DNA of 64,000 nt from Cognatundibacterium rugosum (GTDB lineage: Bacteria > Pseudomonadota > Gammaproteobacteria > Burkholderiales > Burkholderiaceae_D), in the NCBI RefSeq assembly GCF_014284365.1, contig NZ_JACOGG010000003.1:280943-344942 (forward strand), in the 5' to 3' direction. The position numbers were made by a program, and so were the translations under genes. Positions 27,679 to 34,078 of the stretch are shown piece after piece. The notes under the pieces were generated by a model that was not told the DNA's origin, did not search any database, and saw nothing but the letters and a program-made list of their open reading frames with translations. How positions within the stretch are numbered: the first letter of the stretch is position 1; every line of letters starts with the position of its first letter.

Positions 27679-29502
27679 ATGAAAAAAATCTTGTTGTTTT
27701 TGCTCTTTGTTCTGTCCAGTCTGGCTGTATCAGTGCAGGCGCAGTCGGTGGAGGGGAAACGGGTTTTGTTATTGAGTCCGGACATGGGTTCCAGTGCTTC
27801 CCTGCAGGAATTCTATGGCAGCTTAAAAGCGGAGCTGCGCAAAACCGGGCCGGTCACGATTTTTCATGAAAATCTGGATATTTCTCAGTTTCCACAAGAA
27901 ACGTATAAACAAAACCTGAGTAAGTGGCTCAAGGAAAAGTACCGCGTGCAGAATCCTGACCTGATCCTGGTGTTTGGTCAGCAGTCCCTGCGCTATTTAC
28001 TGCAGCATGAAAAAAATCTGTGGCCTGGTACACCGGTCGTGTTTGCGTTGACCAGCGATATTGATGTGGTACAGATGAATCTGCCCCCTAATTTTACCGG
28101 CAAAGTATTGCGGGCAAATTTCTCGAATGTGGTCGGTGTCGTCAAAACTTTATTTCCACAAGCCCAGCAGCTTGCTTTGATTGGGAATGCACCCGGTCCG
28201 GATACGAATAAAACCTTTTTGCCTTCGCGTTTGAGCGGCATGGCCGATAATCTGCGTGTGCAGGATCTGCGCGGCCAGTCTGTTGATGCGGTCAAGGACG
28301 CGCTGAGTAATTTGCCGCCGGATGCTGTGGTCTACCAAGGTTTGCTGGCAGCTGACCTTGCTACCGGGCGCTCTTCTGGCAGCGAATTTTTGGCGCAGGT
28401 AATTAAATCGTCTATGCGTCCTGTGCTGGTTGATGATGCAGCGGTACTCGGAACAGGGCCGCTGGCAGCGCTGAGCTTTGCCTATGCTGAGCAAGGCAGG
28501 GAAACGGCTGAACTGGCGTCCTCTGTTTTGGCTGGCAAACCTTTACGCCAGGAGATACTCAGTTCCGGATTTACACCGCTGCTCGATAAAAATCAACTGC
28601 TACGCTGGCAGGTACAGCCCGGACAATATCCAAGTGGCAGTGAGCTGCGTTTTTATACACCCACCGTATGGGAGGCCTATCGCTGGCAACTCATCTTTAC
28701 CTTTGCTTTGGTACTGGTATTGCTGATCGCGGTGGTGGTGTTGATCATAGAGCGACGCTTACATGCGCACGCAGTCGATGCCTCACGTCAGGTGCTGGGG
28801 CAAATTACCCAGATGAACCGTAAGATGACGGCCTCAATTTATAACGAAGCAATCGGCCATGAACTGATGCAGCCACTGGCTGCAATTTTGAGCAATGTCG
28901 AGGCGGCGCAGATTTTCCTCAAACGCGACCCTCCTTCACTCGATTTGGTACAGGAAACACTGCAGAACATCCGGCGGGATAATTTGCGGGCTGACGAGCT
29001 GATTAAAAATATGCAGGGTTTGCTGACTAAATCGGATACAGAGCTGGTGCCGGTGGAAGTGAACTGGCTGGTGCGTAAAGTGCTGCATTTCTTGTCAATA
29101 GAAGCCAAAGTGCGGCGCATCAGCATCAAAGAAAAGCTGGCTGCGGACGGCATGATCGTCTCTCTCAATATCGTGCAGATGCAGCAGGTATTGGTGAATC
29201 TGCTGCTCAACAGTATGGACGCGATAGACCGAAAAAAAGGGCGTGAACGCAGTATCACAGTGGAGACCATGTTGTATGGAACCGATCATGTCAGAATTTC
29301 GATTCTGGATAGCGGTACCGGCTTTGACGAGGGGGTGGAGCGGGTCTTTGAATCTTTTTTCACCACTAAGCCGGAAGGTGTGGGTCTGGGACTATGGATC
29401 AGTGCTTCTATCGTGCAGGCGCACGGTGGCCATATTTGGGCGGAAAACCGCTTAAATGGCGGCATTATGCGTTTCAAGCTGCCGTTGGTCAGGAGTGAAT
29501 AA
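27679..29502 (+). CDS. Sensor histidine kinase with periplasmic ABC-type binding domain
   Basis: 607 aa. Signal peptide or anchor at residues 1-22, a periplasmic region (about 25-330) of the ABC_sub_bind type (LLLSPDMG, DLILVFGQQSLRYLL, PGTPVVFALTSDID), one membrane helix (about 338-358), then a kinase core with phosphoacceptor H394 in GHELMQPLAAI, the HExxQP form seen with FixJ-type partners. HATPase motifs NLLLNSMDAI, DSGTGF and GVGLGLWIS follow. I chose ATG 27679, which starts the signal peptide. The stop overlaps the response regulator start. The ligand is unknown. Confidence 0.87.
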   Translation: MKKILLFLLFVLSSLAVSVQAQSVEGKRVLLLSPDMGSSASLQEFYGSLKAELRKTGPVTIFHENLDISQFPQETYKQNLSKWLKEKYRVQNPDLILVFGQQSLRYLLQHEKNLWPGTPVVFALTSDIDVVQMNLPPNFTGKVLRANFSNVVGVVKTLFPQAQQLALIGNAPGPDTNKTFLPSRLSGMADNLRVQDLRGQSVDAVKDALSNLPPDAVVYQGLLAADLATGRSSGSEFLAQVIKSSMRPVLVDDAAVLGTGPLAALSFAYAEQGRETAELASSVLAGKPLRQEILSSGFTPLLDKNQLLRWQVQPGQYPSGSELRFYTPTVWEAYRWQLIFTFALVLVLLIAVVVLIIERRLHAHAVDASRQVLGQITQMNRKMTASIYNEAIGHELMQPLAAILSNVEAAQIFLKRDPPSLDLVQETLQNIRRDNLRADELIKNMQGLLTKSDTELVPVEVNWLVRKVLHFLSIEAKVRRISIKEKLAADGMIVSLNIVQMQQVLVNLLLNSMDAIDRKKGRERSITVETMLYGTDHVRISILDSGTGFDEGVERVFESFFTTKPEGVGLGLWISASIVQAHGGHIWAENRLNGGIMRFKLPLVRSE

Positions 29503-30134
29503 TGCAAGTCAGTTTGCCGCCTATCGTACATGTAGTTGACGATGATTCTTCTGTGCGCTCGGCGCTCGGTATCTTGTTGCAAGCTTGTGGCTTTCGGGTA
29601 TTTACCTACGAGTCGGGCTCCCATTTTTTTCAGGCAGATTTGCCTGCTGAAGTCAGTTGCATTTTGCTGGATGTGAATATGCCTGGCCTGAGCGGTCTGG
29701 AAGTACAGGAATTTTTGAATAAGCGGCAATGTCCGATCCCGGTGATTTTCCTGACTGCTTATGGCGACATTTCCATGAGTGTGCGTGCCATTAAGGCAGG
29801 TGCTGAGGATTTTTTAAGTAAACCGGTACAAAAAGAAAATTTGCTCAAAGCAGTCAATGCTGCCCATCAGCGTTACGAAGAAGCGCATCAGTCCAGGGTG
29901 CAGCTGGATGATTTGCGCTACCGTTATTCGCTGCTCACCGAGCGCGAGCTAGAGGTATTTCACCTGGTAGTGCGTGGCAAACTCAATAAACAAATCGCCT
30001 ATGAACTTGGCAATTCCGAGCGCACCATCAAAGCTCAGCGCAGCAGTGTGATGGAAAAAATGCAGGTCGAAACGCTGGCTGAGCTGGTGCTGCGTGCAAC
30101 TCAGCTGGGCGTATTTGATCTCGATAAAACCTGA
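29502..30134 (+). CDS. FixJ/LuxR-type response regulator
   Basis: 210 aa. Receiver at residues 8-122 with acidic triad DDD (13-15), phosphoacceptor D57 (ILLDVNMPG), T and K of KPVQ; LuxR-type helix-turn-helix at about 142-205 (LTERELEVFHLVVRGKLNKQIAYELGNSERTIKAQRSSVMEKM). AGGAG precedes the ATG, which overlaps the kinase stop. It is the obvious partner of the kinase and a candidate regulator of the three palindrome-bearing promoters downstream. Confidence 0.9.
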   Translation: MQVSLPPIVHVVDDDSSVRSALGILLQACGFRVFTYESGSHFFQADLPAEVSCILLDVNMPGLSGLEVQEFLNKRQCPIPVIFLTAYGDISMSVRAIKAGAEDFLSKPVQKENLLKAVNAAHQRYEEAHQSRVQLDDLRYRYSLLTERELEVFHLVVRGKLNKQIAYELGNSERTIKAQRSSVMEKMQVETLAELVLRATQLGVFDLDKT

Positions 30135-30186
30135 ACAGGAATCATGTATTCAGTTCTCTTTGCGATCACGGCAAAAAAAAGCGTTT

Positions 30187-30231
30187 TTGCACCAAAGTAC
30201 GATAGACCGGGTACTTAGGTCTGCCTACACT
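30187..30231 (+). promoter_or_regulatory. Palindromic operator site 1 and promoter, before the degenerate receiver gene
   Basis: 16-bp near-palindrome TTGCACCAAAGTACGA (30187-30202), TAGACC as -35 directly behind it (30203-30208), 17-bp spacer and -10 TACACT (30226-30231). The same layout recurs at sites 2 and 3. The operator centre is about 43 bp before the predicted start (near 30238), a class II activator position. A weak A/T-rich hairpin (30171-30190) overlaps its left side. Confidence 0.6.
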
Positions 30232-30291
30232 GGCGCTTTTTGAAACTGGGCCTTGTCTCATAGGCGTATATATGCTGTGTCGTAGGTATTT

Positions 30292-30690
30292 ATGTTGAAT
30301 TCGTTTGAGCTGACTCATGTCAATATCATCGGCAGTGATGAGTATGAACGTGCTGTACTGGGGCTGGTGCTCGGTGCCAGAGCGTATCGCGTGCGTAGTT
30401 TCAGTAGTCTTGATGAATTTACTTTGCCACGACGTGAGGCGGGTGATACCTGTGCTTTGCTGGCTTTGAGCTGGCGCGACTTGGACTATGGCATGACACT
30501 GCAGCGGATCCGGCAGATTAGTTTGTATATGCCTGTACTGCTCTTGTCTGATCAGGTTTACTATCACCGGCTCGCTGCTGCGCTCGAATCTGATCACGTT
30601 TCTGTGTTAATCCGCCCGGTACAAAAAGACGCGCTGCTACGCTCCATACAACGAACAATACATGCCTGGCTGGAGTCAGAAATTGCCTGA
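30292..30690 (+). CDS. Degenerate receiver-domain protein
   Basis: 132 aa. The fold order of a receiver can be followed (THVNIIGSDEYERAVLGLVL, CALLALSWRDLDYG, MPVLLLSDQ, SVLIRPVQKDALLRSI), and the last segment resembles KPVQKENLLKAV of the FixJ-type regulator just upstream. The phosphoacceptor Asp is replaced (ALLALSWRD), the acidic pocket is reduced to DE and the conserved Lys is Arg. It therefore cannot be phosphorylated in the usual way and has no output domain. It is probably a partner or decoy in the same signalling path. Carries palindromic operator site 1. Confidence 0.7.
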   Translation: MLNSFELTHVNIIGSDEYERAVLGLVLGARAYRVRSFSSLDEFTLPRREAGDTCALLALSWRDLDYGMTLQRIRQISLYMPVLLLSDQVYYHRLAAALESDHVSVLIRPVQKDALLRSIQRTIHAWLESEIA

Positions 30691-30822
30691 GGTTTGCTGT
30701 GGCTTTGATCGGGGACGGAATATATTTTGAGGGCTGGAGTTGCTGGGTCTGACTTTGCTTGCTGAGTTGAAAATTATATAATCATCAAAAATTATTTTAT
30801 AAACAACTTGGAGTGAGAAATC

Positions 30823-31995
30823 GTGTATCTATATACATTGCGATCTGTCAGTAGCCTGTTGGGTTTTATGGTTTCGGGTTTAGTGCTGACAGCCTGTGGC
30901 GGAGGGGGTGGTGGGACTGGCGGTGGTAGCAGCAGTACGACTGAGTCGCCCGTGCCGCAAAAAACTTTCCAGCGACAGATACCGCTTGCGGGGGATAGCT
31001 TTACTTATCAACACCAGGTGAAAGATGATAAGGGCTTAAGCTGGACTTATTATTCAACCGAAATTTATTGGAATCCGTATCGGAATGCGACGGGTAGTTT
31101 AAGTATCCTCAACGATAAGTTACCCAAAACTGGGTATTTCTTTGCCGGTACGAATACCTCTGCCACCTTCTCCTATTCCAGTTATTACGATGCAAATGGC
31201 GCAGAGATCCTGTTTTCCCCACGCTCAGCATCCGTATTGCCTTGTTCGTTTGCACAGCCGTATCAAACTGCGCAATCGCCATATACAGTTGGGCAGAGCT
31301 GGGATGTCAATGCCGTGTTAGGCTGTAATTCCGGGTCTGCTGTGAGCACTTACAAAACAGTCCGCGATACCGGAAACGTGGCAGCAGTAGAAGATGTGAC
31401 GGTTGCTGCCGGTAAGTTCACTGCATTAAAGGAAGTGATGACGCTTAAGGAAGTGACTAACCGTACAACACCAAGCGCCAATGTCGCTGAAACGAGTAAA
31501 GACCTGAGCCGTACCTGTTGGCGCGACACGATCAGCGGTCAGTATGTCAAATGCGTGGCGACAGGCTTTGATGCCGACTTTCAATCTGCAACACCGGGAG
31601 GCAGTAAAAATCTGAGCATCAGCTCTGAACTGATAGGCCGACTGAATATCAGTAATGCGGGTGTCAAGGTTTTACCGCGATTTGCCGGTCGTTGGAGTCT
31701 GACGATAGGGGCCGATACCCGCACTAATTTTATTGAAATTGATCAAAACGGCGTGGTTAGTAAAGTATTTGAACTCAGTGCCGGTGGTTTAACGACAGAT
31801 GCCACGACGCAGCTGCTGAATGCCAGTGTGAGCAATGAAGGTGATCTGTCGTTCACACTCAGCACTCCGGCAGCCAATGGGATCAATGGCATGAATGGTA
31901 GTTTCAGCGGCAAGCTCGATACGGTTGTGAGCGGTAGTGGTACGCTTAAACTGAGCAATGGCTATACCGGCACCTGGAAAATGACACGTCTTTAA
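30823..31995 (+). CDS. Gly-rich-linker lipoprotein of unknown function
   Basis: 390 aa. Lipoprotein signal with lipobox LTAC (C25) followed by a run of Gly and a Ser/Thr linker, which is typical of surface-facing lipoproteins in this group. The rest is predicted extracytoplasmic beta structure with two paired-cysteine regions; I do not recognise a domain. The last 110 residues (from about 285) look like a separate beta domain. GTG start with GGAG about 9 bp upstream. It lies 132 bp behind the degenerate receiver gene without a clear promoter of its own, so co-transcription is likely. Confidence 0.75.
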   Translation: MYLYTLRSVSSLLGFMVSGLVLTACGGGGGGTGGGSSSTTESPVPQKTFQRQIPLAGDSFTYQHQVKDDKGLSWTYYSTEIYWNPYRNATGSLSILNDKLPKTGYFFAGTNTSATFSYSSYYDANGAEILFSPRSASVLPCSFAQPYQTAQSPYTVGQSWDVNAVLGCNSGSAVSTYKTVRDTGNVAAVEDVTVAAGKFTALKEVMTLKEVTNRTTPSANVAETSKDLSRTCWRDTISGQYVKCVATGFDADFQSATPGGSKNLSISSELIGRLNISNAGVKVLPRFAGRWSLTIGADTRTNFIEIDQNGVVSKVFELSAGGLTTDATTQLLNASVSNEGDLSFTLSTPAANGINGMNGSFSGKLDTVVSGSGTLKLSNGYTGTWKMTRL

Positions 31996-32107
31996 TTTTA
32001 CTGATTCAATCCACTATTTTGGATTTATCTCAGATACCTAAAGCATTGACGACCGGTGGCTTCGGTGGCGTGGTGCTTCATCCTCTATCCTGAAGCAGAA
32101 AAGTTCT

Positions 32108-32144
32108 CGCAAAAGAAATGGCCGCCTAAGCCATTTCTTTTGCG
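32108..32144 (+). repeat. Perfect 15-bp inverted repeat
   Basis: Arms 32108-32122 and 32130-32144 with a 7-nt loop, in the 266-bp gap behind the lipoprotein. No T run follows, so it is either a weak terminator or a small palindromic repeat element. Confidence 0.55.
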
Positions 32145-32177
32145 GCTAGTATCAACCCGCTTGGATATTTTTCTTGA

Positions 32178-32222
32178 TTGCACCAAAGTACAATAGTTTT
32201 CACAGCTGAGGGTCGCTAGACT
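32178..32222 (+). promoter_or_regulatory. Palindromic operator site 2 and promoter
   Basis: TTGCACCAAAGTACAA (32178-32193), TAGTTT directly behind, and -10 TAGACT (32217-32222) after exactly 23 bp from the operator end. Predicted start near 32229, 33 bp before the ATG of the next gene. Confidence 0.6.
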
Positions 32223-32261
32223 GTGTCTGAAAACTCTGATCAATCCTGATCTGCCTCTATC

Positions 32262-32780
32262 ATGAAAAAGACCCACATGTCTGTCGACGCTGAACTAATT
32301 AATTATTTGTTGTCAACTTCAGATGGCCGTCCTGGTGTGCCCGCCCATTCGGGTAATGCGATTACCTCCATTCCGGCGCATGAATTCGTCTTGGTATTTG
32401 AGGGGAGCGAGGCAACGCCAGCGATGCGTTTTTATCTGGCAAAAAAAATTAATGAGATGCTGCCCAATGCCGGATTCGATATGGCATTTATCGAGTCAGC
32501 AGAAAAACCGGCAGAAGCCAGACTGGCATTGTTGCATCCTGAGGCATATCTGATCGTGCAAGCGCTGTTGCCATTGGGGTTGAGCAGTGATTTCGCGATC
32601 CGTAACATCATCCAATATGGATTCGCCCCTATCGTTGAACGCCAGATGGATTTGCTGCGCGCTTTGAAAAAAATAGAGTCGTTGCTGCATCATGGAGGCT
32701 GGCGCAATCTGGATCTGATGTGTGATGCGACAGCGTTACCCAAGTTAACTACACACTCCACGCTGTGTGAATCAGACTGA
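32262..32780 (+). CDS. Unknown protein, 172 aa
   Basis: Not recognised. Soluble, no signal peptide or membrane segment. Residues 45-75 read as a strand-helix pair (FVLVFEGSEATPAMRFYLAKKINEML), and residues 95-145 are mostly helical (AYLIVQALLPLGLSSDFAIRNIIQYG, RQMDLLRALKKIESLL). It has its own promoter with palindromic operator site 2. The stop overlaps the end of the convergent M29-type gene by 9 bp. Base composition is like its neighbours. Confidence 0.7.
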   Translation: MKKTHMSVDAELINYLLSTSDGRPGVPAHSGNAITSIPAHEFVLVFEGSEATPAMRFYLAKKINEMLPNAGFDMAFIESAEKPAEARLALLHPEAYLIVQALLPLGLSSDFAIRNIIQYGFAPIVERQMDLLRALKKIESLLHHGGWRNLDLMCDATALPKLTTHSTLCESD

Positions 32781-33842
32781 CCAGCGTCCGTCCTGATAAA
32801 CTTCCTGACCGTCGAGACGTACCGAACACGTGATAGCAAATACATCGACGTGGTGTCTGCCTTCGCCACGTTTAATATGGGGTTTGGCGTAGCTGCCATG
32901 TTTGGAGCCTAGCGATAAATGGATGCCGCACATACGCTCGTAGGTGCCAATGTCCATAACTTTTCGCTGCTGCGTAAATGCACGGTTCAAACCAAAGCCC
33001 AGCTCACGCACCCAGACCACACCATCGTCAGCACGGATATTGGCCAGCACACGATCAAATTCTTCCGTGCTGTTTTCAGTGCCTACCACCTGACCCCGTT
33101 CCACAATCAGCGTGATCGGCACCTGTGGTTCATTGATACGGAAACTGGTATCGCCGAAAATAAAAATACGCACTTTGCCGTTCACATCTTCCAGTCTGAC
33201 AGATTCTGTGAATACCTCTCCGATTGGGAATTGACCGCCAACATTGGCCATTTCGCTGTAGTCGCCTACATTCAGTTTGGCGGGTTCTAAGACGCCGCTG
33301 AATACTAGTTGTGCACCTTCTCCGCTATCAATCACAGCATGGCCGGCCTGATCAATGATGCGCTTGATTGCTTTACCTGTTTCCCGGTAATACACGGGGT
33401 CATACTGCAGTGCATCTATGTAGTAGCTTATTTCCTCCCCATCCATACGGCCTAAGTGCGGATGCTCTATCACTTTCAAACCACGTTTAAACAGTTCCAC
33501 CCGTAGCCTGTAGGCTTCCAGTCTGAAATTGGTGGATTGCACCAAAATGACCAGATCTGATTTTTTGAGCGCCGCAATCGCATCCAATATGTCTTGCGCC
33601 GGTACCGTGCCGAATTGAAGGCACTTCGCTTCAGGCAGACATTGCTGGTAAGCCTGGCTGAGTATGTGTGCCAATGCAGACTGGGTATCAAATACGATCA
33701 GGGCTTGCTGTTGACTGGTATGGCAAAAAGCATGTTCCAGAATGCCAGAAAGATGCTGGCTGGCGAGTTTGGCCAGAGCCTGTGGATCGGTGGGCTGCGT
33801 GAAGCTTGCTGCTGCGTTAGCAGTGGGGGTAAGTGTTTGCAT
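32772..33842 (-). CDS. M29-type aminopeptidase / NicX-like metalloenzyme
   Basis: 356 aa. It resembles the M29 aminopeptidase family, which also holds 2,5-dihydroxypyridine dioxygenase NicX. Seen: GGQFPIGEVFTE, HLGRMDGEEISYYIDAL, ELGFGLNRAF and the C-terminal HLSLGSKHGSYAKPHIKRGEGRHHVDV, rich in potential metal ligands. Whether it cuts peptides or opens a pyridine ring cannot be decided; no other nicotinate genes are nearby. I prefer ATG 33842 to the GTG at 33878, whose extra 12 residues are unusual. It lies between two palindrome-controlled genes but on the other strand. Confidence 0.7.
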   Translation of the reverse strand: MQTLTPTANAAASFTQPTDPQALAKLASQHLSGILEHAFCHTSQQQALIVFDTQSALAHILSQAYQQCLPEAKCLQFGTVPAQDILDAIAALKKSDLVILVQSTNFRLEAYRLRVELFKRGLKVIEHPHLGRMDGEEISYYIDALQYDPVYYRETGKAIKRIIDQAGHAVIDSGEGAQLVFSGVLEPAKLNVGDYSEMANVGGQFPIGEVFTESVRLEDVNGKVRIFIFGDTSFRINEPQVPITLIVERGQVVGTENSTEEFDRVLANIRADDGVVWVRELGFGLNRAFTQQRKVMDIGTYERMCGIHLSLGSKHGSYAKPHIKRGEGRHHVDVFAITCSVRLDGQEVYQDGRWSV

Positions 33843-33973
33843 TACTAATATGGGGGGGGCTGTGATACAGACGGGCACTGGTTTGTGCTGTGCTCTATTT
33901 TACCAAGACTTTATAGTAAGTCTGTCGGAAGCGGCATGATTTGGCACAAAATCAGGATGTGGACTGTGAGGCT

Positions 33974-34018
33974 TTGCACTAAGGTGCAATAGACGGGAAT
34001 AATTTCCATGAATAAACT
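33974..34018 (+). promoter_or_regulatory. Palindromic operator site 3 and promoter, before the metalloprotease
   Basis: TTGCACTAAGGTGCAA (33974-33989), the most symmetrical copy with arms TTGCAC/GTGCAA; TAGACG directly behind; -10 TAAACT (34013-34018) after exactly 23 bp. Predicted start near 34025. Confidence 0.62.
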
Positions 34019-34078
34019 TTGGCATGATTCGGCGATTGTGCTGATGCTTTTTCAATATACTGAAATCTGGAAATGACC

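Noticed and set aside
32772..33842. Nicotinate degradation cluster around the NicX-like gene
   Set aside because: No other nicotinate or pyridine genes are nearby, so a plain M29 peptidase is equally likely.
30187..33989. The three palindromes as NtrC sites
   Set aside because: Only the left half TTGCACCA agrees with NtrC; spacing and the right half do not.
34021..34036. Possible sigma-54 promoter before the metalloprotease (TTGGCATGATTCGGCG)
   Set aside because: GG and GC are 9 instead of 10 bp apart, and a palindrome-linked sigma-70-type promoter explains the start better.
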